This document shows, one piece after another, positions 48,297 to 57,712 of a DNA stretch of 64,000 nucleotides. A program made the translations under genes and the position numbers. Every line of letters starts with the position of its first letter. Positions within the stretch are counted from its first letter, which is position 1. This DNA comes from Burkholderiales bacterium (GTDB taxonomy: Bacteria; Pseudomonadota; Gammaproteobacteria; Burkholderiales; Burkholderiaceae_C): positions 1 through 64,000 of the forward strand of contig JACPYV010000004.1 of assembly GCA_016195825.1 (NCBI GenBank). Direction: 5' to 3'. Under the pieces are notes generated by a model. It was not told where the DNA came from. It made no database searches and saw nothing but the letters and a program-made list of their open reading frames with translations.

Positions 48297-48312
48297 TGGC
48301 GCGCGACTTGTA
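48297..48312 (+). promoter_or_regulatory. Sigma-54 (-24/-12) promoter of the hydrogenase operon
   Basis: TGGCGCGCGACTTGTA fits the sigma-54 consensus TGGCACG-N4-TTGCW except for A-to-G at position 5 and C-to-T in the -12 GC. Spacing between the GG and the -12 element is the required 10 bases. It lies 68 bp upstream of the hoxK ATG. The HoxA-type sigma-54 activator at the end of the window is the expected partner. Confidence 0.65.
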
Positions 48313-48379
48313 AGAAGAGTGTCACCCGCCGAGGAGCGGCCCAACGACAAGGCCTGAACAGGCCAAGGAGACAGCCCAG

Positions 48380-49468
48380 ATGGAAACCTTCTACGAGGTC
48401 ATGCGCCGGCAAGGCATCTCGCGCCGCAGCCTGCTGAAGTACTGCTCGCTCACCGCCACGTCGCTGGGCCTCGGCCCGGCCTTCGTGCCGCAGATCGCCC
48501 ACGCGATGGAAACCAAGCCGCGCACGCCGGTGCTGTGGCTGCACGGGCTGGAGTGCACCTGCTGCTCCGAGTCCTTCATCCGCTCCGCGCACCCGCTGGC
48601 CAAGGACGTAGTGCTTTCGATGATCTCGCTGGACTACGACGACACGCTGATGGCCGCTGCCGGCCATCAGGCCGAGGCGATCCTCGAAGAGATCATGACC
48701 AAGTACAAGGGCAACTACATCCTGGCCGTGGAGGGCAACCCGCCACTCAACCAGGACGGCATGAGCTGCATCATCGGCGGCAAGCCCTTCATCGATCAGC
48801 TCAAGCACGTGGCCAAGGACGCCAAGGCCATCATCAGCTGGGGCAGCTGCGCGAGCTGGGGCTGTGTGCAGGCGGCCAAGCCCAACCCGACGCAGGCGAC
48901 GCCGGTGCACAAGGTCATCTTCGACAAGCCCATCATCAAGGTGCCGGGCTGCCCGCCGATCGCCGAGGTCATGACGGGTGTCATCACCTACATGCTGACC
49001 TTTGACCGCATCCCCGAGCTGGATCGCCAGGGCCGCCCGAAGATGTTCTACAGCCAGCGCATCCACGACAAGTGCTATCGCCGCCCGCACTTCGACGCTG
49101 GCCAGTTCGTCGAGGCCTTCGACGATGAGTCCGCACGCAAGGGCTACTGCCTCTACAAGGTCGGCTGCAAGGGCCCGACGACCTACAACGCCTGTTCCAC
49201 CGTGCAGTGGAACGAAGGCACCAGCTTCCCGATCAAGGCCGGCCACGGCTGCATCGGCTGCTCCGAGGACGGCTTCTGGGACAAGGGCTCGTTCTACAAC
49301 CGCCTGACCGACATCCACCAGTTCGGCATTGAGGCCAATGCCGACAAGGTCGGCGGCACCGCGGCCGGCGTGGTTGGCGCCGCCGCGGTGGCGCATGCCG
49401 CCGCCTCGGCCATCAAGCGCGCCTCGCAGAAGCGCGAGCAGAACAACGACACGACCACCAAGGTCTGA
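48380..49468 (+). CDS. hoxK: [NiFe]-hydrogenase small subunit, oxygen-tolerant membrane-bound type (group 1d)
   Basis: A 362-residue Fe-S subunit. A Tat signal (SRRSLLKY at 14-21) is cleaved after AHA (42). In mature numbering the proximal cluster cysteines are C17, C19, C20 (ECTCCSE), C115 and C120 (CASWGC) and C149. These are the six residues of the [4Fe-3S] cluster that gives oxygen tolerance; standard enzymes have Gly at 19 and 120. Medial and distal cluster motifs follow ([34 protein letters not shown]). A C-terminal hydrophobic helix (~328-350) anchors it to HoxZ. AAGGAGA precedes the ATG. Confidence 0.97.
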   Translation: METFYEVMRRQGISRRSLLKYCSLTATSLGLGPAFVPQIAHAMETKPRTPVLWLHGLECTCCSESFIRSAHPLAKDVVLSMISLDYDDTLMAAAGHQAEAILEEIMTKYKGNYILAVEGNPPLNQDGMSCIIGGKPFIDQLKHVAKDAKAIISWGSCASWGCVQAAKPNPTQATPVHKVIFDKPIIKVPGCPPIAEVMTGVITYMLTFDRIPELDRQGRPKMFYSQRIHDKCYRRPHFDAGQFVEAFDDESARKGYCLYKVGCKGPTTYNACSTVQWNEGTSFPIKAGHGCIGCSEDGFWDKGSFYNRLTDIHQFGIEANADKVGGTAAGVVGAAAVAHAAASAIKRASQKREQNNDTTTKV

Positions 49469-49482
49469 GAGCGAGACAAACC

Positions 49483-51339
<1,857 letters not shown>

Positions 51340-51362
51340 ACCCCACAAGAACAGGAGACAAC

Positions 51363-51971
51363 ATGACACGCTTCACTACGTTGGCCCGTCGCGGCAGCCT
51401 GGCCTCGCTGGCGCTGCTCGCCGCAGGCGCCGCCCAGGCCCATCCGGGGCATGACTCGCTGAGCCTCGTCAATGGCCTGGCTCACCCCTTCGCCGGTTTC
51501 GACCACCTGCTGGCCATGGTCGCCGTGGGCCTGTGGTCGGCTGCCGCGCTGCCGGTCGGCCGGCGCGTGGCCGGACCGGCCGCCTTCCTCGTGATGCTGC
51601 TGCTGGGCGCGGCGCTGCCCCAGTTCGGATTGCGATTGCCCGGGCTGGAAGCCGGCGTGGCACTGAGCGTGATGGCGCTGGCTGGATTGATGCTCGCGGC
51701 CCGCTCTCCGGCACTTCGTCTGCCGGTGCCGGCGGGCCTCGCGCTTGTCGGCATGGCTGCGTTGCTACACGGCATGGCCCACGGCGCCGAGCTGGGCGCG
51801 GGGCAGTCCTTCGCGGGCTATGCCGTCGGGTTCATGGCGGCGTCGGCCCTGCTGCACGGCGCTGGCCTGGCGGTGGGCAACCGGCTGCAGGCCGGGCGGG
51901 CCTGGGCCTGGCGCGCCACGGCGGGCCTGGTCGGCTTCAGTGGTCTGGCCCTGCTGGCCGGGCGCCTCTGA
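51363..51971 (+). CDS. hupE: HupE/UreJ-family membrane protein (probable nickel permease)
   Basis: A 202-residue protein with a signal peptide ending AQAHPGHD and about six hydrophobic helices. The family motif HPFAGFDHLLAMVAVGLWSA (~37-56) and the later LLHGMAHGAELG carry the histidines thought to bind nickel. HupE proteins mediate nickel entry for hydrogenase. The gene sits between hoxG and hoxZ, so its product is co-made with the enzyme. It follows hoxG by 23 bp. Confidence 0.88.
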   Translation: MTRFTTLARRGSLASLALLAAGAAQAHPGHDSLSLVNGLAHPFAGFDHLLAMVAVGLWSAAALPVGRRVAGPAAFLVMLLLGAALPQFGLRLPGLEAGVALSVMALAGLMLAARSPALRLPVPAGLALVGMAALLHGMAHGAELGAGQSFAGYAVGFMAASALLHGAGLAVGNRLQAGRAWAWRATAGLVGFSGLALLAGRL

Positions 51972-51997
51972 GCCGGTCGCCACAGGAGGCCACCGCC

Positions 51998-52732
51998 ATG
52001 TCCAACATCACCACCCACCACGGCATGAGCCGGGACGAAATCACCAACGCGAGCGAGGTCGCCACGGCGCGCTCGATCAAGTCGGTCTACGTCTACGAGG
52101 CGCCGGTGCGCATCTGGCACTGGATCAACGCCGCCGCCATCACGGTGCTCGCACTGACGGGCTACTTCATCGGCTCGCCCCTGCCCACTCAGCCGGGCGA
52201 GGCCAGTGCCAACTACCTGATGGGCTACATCCGCTTCGCCCACTTCGCCGCCGGCTACCTGCTGGCCGTGGGGCTCATCGGCCGCCTCTACTGGGCTGTG
52301 GTGGGCAACCACCATGCCCGGGAGCTTTTCTGGGTGCCGCTGTTCCAGCGCGCCTACTGGGCCGAGATGTGGGGCATGGCCAAGTGGTACGCCTTCGTGG
52401 CCGCTCGGCCGGGGCGCTACGTGGGCCACAACCCACTGGCCCGCTTCGCGATGTTCTTCGGCTTCTTCCTGTTGACGCTGTTCATGATCGTCACCGGATT
52501 CGCGCTGTACGCCGAGGGCGCTCAGCGAGGCTCTTGGCAGGATCAGTTGTTCGGCTGGGTCATCCCGCTGTTTGGCCAGTCGCAGGATGTGCACACCTGG
52601 CACCACCTGGGCATGTGGGCGCTGATCTGCTTCATCATCCTGCACGTCTACGCCGCCATCCGCGAGGACATCATGGGCCGCTCCAGCGTGGTCAGCACCA
52701 TGATCTCCGGCCATCGGACGTTCAAGGATTGA
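51998..52732 (+). CDS. hoxZ: Hydrogenase b-type cytochrome subunit
   Basis: A 244-residue diheme cytochrome b from the ATG at 51998 (ACAGGAGG site). Four membrane helices carry the histidines expected to bind heme (RIWHWINAAAI; RFAHFAAGYLLA; DVHTWHHLGMW; FIILHVYAAIRED). It anchors HoxKG on the periplasmic face and passes electrons to ubiquinone. Length and the C-terminal MGRSSVVSTMISGHRTFK are typical of HoxZ/HupC/HyaC. Confidence 0.95.
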   Translation: MSNITTHHGMSRDEITNASEVATARSIKSVYVYEAPVRIWHWINAAAITVLALTGYFIGSPLPTQPGEASANYLMGYIRFAHFAAGYLLAVGLIGRLYWAVVGNHHARELFWVPLFQRAYWAEMWGMAKWYAFVAARPGRYVGHNPLARFAMFFGFFLLTLFMIVTGFALYAEGAQRGSWQDQLFGWVIPLFGQSQDVHTWHHLGMWALICFIILHVYAAIREDIMGRSSVVSTMISGHRTFKD

Positions 52733-52739
52733 ACCTGCG

Positions 52740-53075
52740 ATGAGCCCCGTGCAGCACGCCGGCCGACACCTGCGGCACCCGCCCGCCGGCGTGCCGGCGC
52801 GTCTGCCGCCGCACCCGGGCCGCTTCCTGCAGCGGCATTACCTGGCACCGCTGGCGATCAACCAGAGCGACGCGGCCCGGCGTCTGGGCATGTCGCGCCG
52901 CCGGCTGCATGAACTGGTGCACGGCCAGCGCGCCGTGTCGCCCGACACCGCGCTGCGCTGCGCCCTCGTGTTCGGCAGCGACGCGGCCTTCCTGCTGGCC
53001 ATGCAGGCGGCCTGGGACAGCTTCCACGCCTGGAAGCAGATGCGCGCCCAGCCGCGCCCTTCCCCCCAACCCTGA
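52740..53075 (+). CDS. HigA-like XRE/HTH protein inside the hydrogenase operon
   Basis: A 111-residue protein 7 bp after hoxZ. Residues ~25-95 match the HigA antidote pattern: HPGRFLQRHYLAPLAINQSDAARRLGMSRRRLHELVHGQRAVSPDTALRCALVFGSDAAFLLAMQAAWD. No HigB-type toxin gene adjoins it, so it is more likely an orphan regulator than a working toxin-antitoxin pair. It lies between structural and maturation genes and could sense or damp hox expression. That role is speculative. The ribosome-binding site is weak. Confidence 0.8.
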   Translation: MSPVQHAGRHLRHPPAGVPARLPPHPGRFLQRHYLAPLAINQSDAARRLGMSRRRLHELVHGQRAVSPDTALRCALVFGSDAAFLLAMQAAWDSFHAWKQMRAQPRPSPQP

Positions 53076-53086
53076 ATCGTTTCGTC

Positions 53087-53764
53087 ATGGACACGCCACG
53101 CCTCATTTCGCCCGAAAGCGCCTGTCACCCCGACCGTGACAGCAGCGAAACCCTCTGCGTGCTCGGCATCGGCAACGTGCTGTGGGCTGACGAGGGCTTC
53201 GGGGTGCGCTGCATCGAGGCCTTGCAGCAGCGCTACGAGTTCGCCCCGCACGTGCAGCTCATCGACGGCGGCACCCAGGGCCTCTACCTCGTGCAGTACG
53301 TTCAGCAGGCCGACCGTCTGCTGATCTTCGACGCGATCGACTACGGTCTGGCGCCTGGTGAGCTCAAGCTCGTGCGCAACGAGGATGTGCCGCGTTTCAT
53401 GGGCGCCAAGAAGATGAGCCTGCACCAGACCGGCTTCCAAGAGGTCCTGATGCTGGCGCTGCTGACCGAGAAGTACCCGAAGGAGGTGCTGCTGATTGGC
53501 TGCCAGCCCGAGGAGATCGACGACTACGGCGGCAGCCTGCGGCCGGTGGTCAAGCAGGCACTGGAGGATGCACTCGCCTTGGGGCTGGACACGCTGCGGG
53601 GCTGGGGTGCGCGGCCCGCCCCGCGCCTGCATCCGCTCAGCGAGGTCGAGACGGTGACCTTCGCTGAGCTCGCACTGGGCCGCTACGAATCCCAGCGCCC
53701 GCCGGAAGACGTGGCCTGCCGCACCGGTGATGAGCGCTTCATGCCGGCGCGGGAAGGGGCCTGA
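53087..53764 (+). CDS. hoxM: Hydrogenase large-subunit maturation endopeptidase
   Basis: A 225-residue HoxM/HupD/HyaD protease that removes the HoxG C-terminal tail after nickel insertion. The N-terminal motif LGIGNVLWADEGFGVRCIEAL holds the nickel-sensing Glu. FDAIDYGLAPGELKL (Asp) and KMSLHQTGFQEVL (His) complete the site. The C-terminal ~50 residues extend past the core. It is 11 bp after the HigA-like gene and 2 bp before hoxL. Confidence 0.95.
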   Translation: MDTPRLISPESACHPDRDSSETLCVLGIGNVLWADEGFGVRCIEALQQRYEFAPHVQLIDGGTQGLYLVQYVQQADRLLIFDAIDYGLAPGELKLVRNEDVPRFMGAKKMSLHQTGFQEVLMLALLTEKYPKEVLLIGCQPEEIDDYGGSLRPVVKQALEDALALGLDTLRGWGARPAPRLHPLSEVETVTFAELALGRYESQRPPEDVACRTGDERFMPAREGA

Positions 53765-53766
53765 GC

Positions 53767-54093
53767 ATGTGCATTGGCATTCCCATGGAAGTCCTGGCCT
53801 TGGAACCCGGTCATGCGATCTGCGCTGGCCGTGGCGAGCGGCGCCGCGTGCGCACGGCATTGATCGGCGAACCACAGCCGGGCGACTGGCTGCTGATCTT
53901 TCTGGACAGTGCCCAGGAGCGCATTTCGTCCGATCGCGCCGCCGAAGTGAACGCCACGCTGGACCTGCTGGCCGCCGTGCATGCGGGCGAGGGCGGCGAA
54001 GCCGCGGCTGGCTTCACGCTGCCCTCGCAGCTCAGCGCCACCGACCTGCTGGCCCTGACCGGCGCACCCCACACGATGGAGACCCTGACATGA
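53767..54093 (+). CDS. hoxL: HypC-like chaperone specific to membrane-bound hydrogenase
   Basis: A 108-residue HupF/HoxL protein. The N terminus MCIGIPMEVLALEPGHAICA contains the essential Cys2 that carries the Fe(CN)2CO unit. It is longer than HypC, with a ~30-residue C-terminal extension, as is usual for HoxL. In the family it presents the cofactor to HoxG. It overlaps hoxO by ATGA. Confidence 0.93.
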   Translation: MCIGIPMEVLALEPGHAICAGRGERRRVRTALIGEPQPGDWLLIFLDSAQERISSDRAAEVNATLDLLAAVHAGEGGEAAAGFTLPSQLSATDLLALTGAPHTMETLT

Positions 54094-54587
54094 GTACCGA
54101 ATCCCTGCTGAGCTTGCCCGTCCAGGCGCCCCTGTCGTCGGCCAAGCCGCCCGACACATCCCCGCTGGTCAGCCGCCTGGCCGAATCCTTCGGCGCCAGT
54201 TGGGTGGACATCGACACCATAGACGCGTGGGCCGCCCTGGGTGGCGACCGCGTCGTGCTGTTCGCCGGCGACGCGGTGCGCTTCCCTGAAGGCCAGGACG
54301 TGGCCGTCGTGCTGCCCGAACTGCAGCGCAGTCTGGGTGGCCGCTTCGAGATCGGCGTCGTGCAGCGCCACCTGGAGGATGCGCTGGCCCGCCGCTACGG
54401 CTCGCAACGATGGCCCACGCTGCTGTTCCTGCGCGACGGCCAGTACGTCACCACGCTGTCGGGCATGCACGACTGGGACGATTTCCTGCGCAAGGCTGAG
54501 GAGGCGCTGGCCGCTCCCGTGACCCGCCCGCCCGGCATCGGCATTCCCCTCGTCAGCGCCGCGGCCAACGACAGCAGCTGCCATTGA
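54090..54587 (+). CDS. hoxO: Thioredoxin-like hydrogenase maturation protein (HyaE/HupG)
   Basis: A 165-residue thioredoxin-fold protein without the CxxC motif, as expected for HoxO/HyaE. Key segments are RVVLFAGDAVRFPEGQDVAVVLPEL and RRYGSQRWPTLLFLRDGQYVTTLSGMHDWDDFL. It binds the HoxK precursor or Tat signal and guards its Fe-S cluster assembly under oxygen. It lies between hoxL (overlap) and hoxQ (19 bp). Confidence 0.92.
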   Translation: MSTESLLSLPVQAPLSSAKPPDTSPLVSRLAESFGASWVDIDTIDAWAALGGDRVVLFAGDAVRFPEGQDVAVVLPELQRSLGGRFEIGVVQRHLEDALARRYGSQRWPTLLFLRDGQYVTTLSGMHDWDDFLRKAEEALAAPVTRPPGIGIPLVSAAANDSSCH

Positions 54588-54606
54588 CCTTCTCACCGGA
54601 CACGCC

Positions 54607-55473
54607 ATGAAAGACTTCCCCATTCCCGTGCGCAGCATCGGTCCCGGCAGCCAGGTCGAGGACGAGGTGCTGGACTACATGCCCATGCCCCAGGGCATGG
54701 AAACCTTTCGCGCGCCGCTGCTGCCGGAGCCTGAGCAGCTGGCCGGTCGCCACCGAGCCCACGCGGCGCTTCGCGAGGCGCTGGCTCAACTCGAAGCCGT
54801 CTGTCAGGGCGGTGGCAACCGCCATGTCGACCTGGCCGGACTGGATGCGGACGACCTGGTGCTGGTGAACCAGGTGCTGGGCGAAGGCGAGGTCAGCGCC
54901 GTCGTGCAAGCGGCGGGCGACGCGCAGCAGGCGGTGCAGGTGCAGGAGGCGGTGTTCGCGGGCGTCTGGCGCGTCGTGACCACGGCCCAGGGCTGCGTGG
55001 TGTCCGACATCATCGAACTCGGCCATATCCCAGAAGTGCTGAAGGCCGTGGCCCGCCAGGACGTGGATCCCGTCGTGCCGCGCTGGCAGGGCGGACTGCC
55101 GCCCAACGTGCAGAACGCACCGGCGCTGCTGGCCGAGATCGAGGACCAGTGGCGCCTGTGGCGCCCTGGCCAGCCGGCCCATGTGGTGAACCTCACGCTG
55201 CTGCCCATGTCCGTGGAGGACATCGGTTTCCTCGACCACCATCTCGGTACCGGCCGCGTTCTCATCCTGTCACGCGGCTACGGCAACTGCCGAATCACCA
55301 ACACGCACCGGCCGCACACCTGGCGCGTCGTCTATTACAACTCGCAGGACGTCGTGATCCTGAACACCGTCGAGATCAGCGAGCTGCCCGAGGTGGCCCA
55401 GGCCGCCGTCGAGGACCTGGAGGACTCGCAGGAGCGCCTCAAGGAAGTGCTGATGTGGGTGGAGCAGGCATGA
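54607..55473 (+). CDS. hoxQ: Hydrogenase maturation protein HoxQ (HyaF/HupH)
   Basis: A 288-residue protein of the HyaF/HupH family. It includes the central GEGEVSAVV and QVQEAVFAGVWRV segments and the C-terminal HHLGTGRVLILSRGYGNCRITNT, with VVYYNSQDVVILNTVEI. It partners HoxO in assembling the small subunit under air. Its stop codon overlaps the start of a 31-codon open frame (ATGA). Confidence 0.93.
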   Translation: MKDFPIPVRSIGPGSQVEDEVLDYMPMPQGMETFRAPLLPEPEQLAGRHRAHAALREALAQLEAVCQGGGNRHVDLAGLDADDLVLVNQVLGEGEVSAVVQAAGDAQQAVQVQEAVFAGVWRVVTTAQGCVVSDIIELGHIPEVLKAVARQDVDPVVPRWQGGLPPNVQNAPALLAEIEDQWRLWRPGQPAHVVNLTLLPMSVEDIGFLDHHLGTGRVLILSRGYGNCRITNTHRPHTWRVVYYNSQDVVILNTVEISELPEVAQAAVEDLEDSQERLKEVLMWVEQA

Positions 55474-55565
55474 GTTCGCATGCCGAGCGCCGGGCCGTTC
55501 CCAAGTCGGCACGCATCCCCTCGGGGGATCGCCCGTCGTTTGCAGCGGGCGAGGGGCTGTCATGA
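55470..55565 (+). CDS. 31-codon coupled mini-ORF between hoxQ and hoxR
   Basis: The frame opens with an ATG inside the hoxQ stop (ATGA) and closes with a TGA inside the hoxR start (ATGA), so ribosomes can pass hoxQ, mini-ORF, hoxR without a gap. The peptide is basic (MSSHAERRAVPKSARIPSGD then RPSFAAGEGLS) with no recognisable domain. It may serve only to couple hoxR translation, or be a remnant of a longer linker. Its nucleotide stretch is not otherwise assigned. Confidence 0.4.
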   Translation: MSSHAERRAVPKSARIPSGDRPSFAAGEGLS

Positions 55566-55774
55566 CTTTCGAGGGGTCGTATCTGGGCGACGCGGCGCGG
55601 CTTCCCGCCGCCGCCCGGCTGGAGTGCAAGATCTGCTGGTGGGTCTACGACCCCGCCCTGGGCGACGAGGTCTGGCAGGTGACGCCGGGCACGGCTTTCA
55701 CCGACCTACCGGCCTGGTGGCGCTGTCCGCAGTGCGATGGCGACGCCGACCAATTCATGGTGTTGCAGTCATGA
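55562..55774 (+). CDS. hoxR: Rubredoxin-like hydrogenase accessory protein
   Basis: A 70-residue rubredoxin with two iron-binding pairs, C22-x2-C25 (ECKICWWVYD) and C55-x2-C58 (RCPQCDG), and the connecting GTAFTDLPAWWRCP. HoxR/HupI supports formation of the oxygen-tolerant proximal cluster under high oxygen. The core is normal; the ~20-residue N-terminal lead is short. It overlaps the mini-ORF upstream and hoxT downstream by four bases each. Confidence 0.93.
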   Translation: MTFEGSYLGDAARLPAAARLECKICWWVYDPALGDEVWQVTPGTAFTDLPAWWRCPQCDGDADQFMVLQS

Positions 55775-56250
55775 CCGAGTTGACGGCACGCGTGCAGGCG
55801 CTGGAGGCGCTGTTTCGCCACGTCGAGCGCACCCGCATGGTGGGCGTGCCCGTGCTGAACACCGCGCTGCAGGTGGAGGTCGTGGGTTTCGAGCCCGTGG
55901 CCGTGGAAGACGGAGAGGCGCCTGCGGCCGTCGGTGTGCTGCTCACGCCCTGGTTCATGAACCTTGTCTGGCTGCCTCTGCAGCATCTGGCCAGCGCTGG
56001 CCTCGTGGGGCAGGCGAGGGTGCGCACGGTGGGGAGCACAAGTTTCGATTTCATCGGTGCGCACGAACCCGGCCTGGGGGCCTACGAGGCGTGCTCGCTG
56101 GCCTCGCCCATGTTCGAATTCCCCGATCAGACCCAGGCTCGCGCAACCGCCTGGGCGGTGCTGGCGGAACTGCGACAGCCCGTGCCACCGGTCTCCAACG
56201 CGCGACGCGGTTTCCTCTTCGGTCGCTCGACTGTGGAGGCGCGGCCATGA
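55771..56250 (+). CDS. hoxT: Hydrogenase accessory protein HoxT (HupJ)
   Basis: A 159-residue HupJ-family protein. It contains MVGVPVLNTALQVEVVGFEP, GVLLTPWFMNLVWLPL, and FDFIGAHEPGLGAYEACSLASPMFEF, with SNARRGFLFGRS near the end. It resembles the [NiFe]-hydrogenase assembly chaperones that follow hoxR in Ralstonia and Rhizobium operons. It helps assembly under oxygen; the exact action is unknown. It overlaps both neighbours by ATGA. Confidence 0.9.
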   Translation: MTELTARVQALEALFRHVERTRMVGVPVLNTALQVEVVGFEPVAVEDGEAPAAVGVLLTPWFMNLVWLPLQHLASAGLVGQARVRTVGSTSFDFIGAHEPGLGAYEACSLASPMFEFPDQTQARATAWAVLAELRQPVPPVSNARRGFLFGRSTVEARP

Positions 56251-57365
56251 CCAGCCTGGACCAGCTTGCCGGCGTGCTGCGCCTGCGTCCGGGCGAAGCT
56301 CGGCCGGGGAGCGTGCTCAACAACCGTCCCGACTGGGCCGGTACGCTGGCGCGCGGCAAGTCGACCGCGGAGGTGCCGGGTCTGCTGGCCAGCCTCTACA
56401 GCCTGTGCGGCCACGCGCACCGCCTGTGCTCGCAGATGGCCCTGCAGGCGGCCGAACACGGCGACGTGCGAGCGGATGCCGGTGCCGCCCGCGCGCTGCA
56501 GTCGGAGACCTTGTGCGAGCACGTGCGCCGCATCGGCCTGGACTGGCCGCGTACGCTTTCATCTGCTGCCGTGGGCGACGCGGCACTGTCCCTGCGCTGC
56601 TGTCCGGCGCTGAGGGCGCGCGATGCCGATGTGCTCGACACGCGTCTGTGGCTGCAGCGCCACCTGCTTGGCATGCCGGTGGCAGACTGGCTGCGCGGCT
56701 GGGACGCCGAGTCAGGCTGGTGGGCCGAGTGGAGTATGGCCGGCCATGGCTGGCTGCCGGCTCTGGTGCACCATGCCCGCGTTGCGGCCGACTGGCCCGT
56801 CGTTGCCGCCGAGCCGCTGCATGTGCATGCCGGTGCGGTATCGCTGCGCCAGCTGGCGGCCTGCTTGCGCGAGGCGCCTGGCTACACCCGCCAGCCTCGG
56901 TGGCAGGACGACTGCGCCGAGACCGGCAGCTGGACCCGCCTGCACGATTCCGCCCGCCCCATGCCCGCCACGCCGTGGGCGCGCCTGGGCGCGCGCGTGG
57001 CCGAACTGGCGCGCCTGACCCTGCCCGACGTTCCGGGCCGCAGTGGCAACGGCTGGCTGGCGTTCGGCGGGATGCAGATCGCGCCTGGCGAAGGCCTGGC
57101 CTGGGTGGAGATGGCGCGGGGCCTGTTGGTGCACCACGCCATGATCGACGGCGGGTCCGGCCGCGTGGGCGCCTACCGCGTGCTCGCGCCCACCGAGTGG
57201 AACTTCCACCAGGACGGCGCCGTGGCCACGGCGCTGGAGAGCCTGCATCCGGCGCGCGGTGCCCCCACGCAGCGCCGCCTGGCGGCGCTGATGGCCGCAT
57301 ACGATCCCTGTGTGCGCTTCGAGGTGGAGACGCAGGCCGTGGAAGAGGAGCGCACCCATGCATGA
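56247..57365 (+). CDS. hoxV: Hydrogenase maturation scaffold HoxV (HupK)
   Basis: A 372-residue protein distantly related to the hydrogenase large subunit, without the full set of Ni-binding cysteines (SLCGHAHRLC is the remnant of the L1 motif; C-terminal AAYDPCVRFEVETQ is the remnant of L2). HoxV is thought to hold the Fe(CN)2CO unit transiently before HoxG. It overlaps hoxT by 4 bp and the hypA start by 8 bp. Confidence 0.9.
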   Translation: MTSLDQLAGVLRLRPGEARPGSVLNNRPDWAGTLARGKSTAEVPGLLASLYSLCGHAHRLCSQMALQAAEHGDVRADAGAARALQSETLCEHVRRIGLDWPRTLSSAAVGDAALSLRCCPALRARDADVLDTRLWLQRHLLGMPVADWLRGWDAESGWWAEWSMAGHGWLPALVHHARVAADWPVVAAEPLHVHAGAVSLRQLAACLREAPGYTRQPRWQDDCAETGSWTRLHDSARPMPATPWARLGARVAELARLTLPDVPGRSGNGWLAFGGMQIAPGEGLAWVEMARGLLVHHAMIDGGSGRVGAYRVLAPTEWNFHQDGAVATALESLHPARGAPTQRRLAALMAAYDPCVRFEVETQAVEEERTHA

Positions 57366-57702
57366 AGCCAGCCTGGCCGGCGGCATCCTGAAGCTGGTGG
57401 AGGACGCCGCGCGACGCGAGGGATTTCGCCGTGTGTCAGCGCTGCGCCTGGAGGCCGGCCGGCTGGCCGGCGTGGAGGTGCGTGCGCTGCGCTTTGCGCT
57501 GGAGGCCATCGCCCCGGGCACGGTGCTGCAGGGAGCCAGCATCGACATCGACGAGCCCGAGGGTCAGGCCTAGTGCCTGCCCTGCGCCGCCACCGTGGCG
57601 CTGGCCCGGCGTGGCGACCCTTGCCCCCAATGTTCAAGCTACCAGCTGCAGCCCATCGGCGGGACCGAGCTGCGCGTGGTGGACCTGCTGGTTGACGAAT
57701 AA
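57358..57702 (+). pseudogene. hypA: hypA interrupted by an in-frame TAG before the zinc-finger domain
   Basis: The N-terminal part ([20 protein letters not shown], nickel-binding His2, to DEPEGQA at 71) is intact. Codon 72 (57571-57573) is TAG. Reading on in the same frame gives CLPC, CPQC and [14 protein letters not shown] to a TAA at 57700, exactly the HypA zinc domain. The family has Trp before the first Cys pair, so TGG to TAG is a one-base change. Possible outcomes are a 71-residue truncated protein (nickel site but no zinc site), readthrough, or a sequence error. HypA normally delivers nickel to HoxG with HypB. Confidence 0.9.
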
Positions 57703-57712
57703 GGAGACGACG

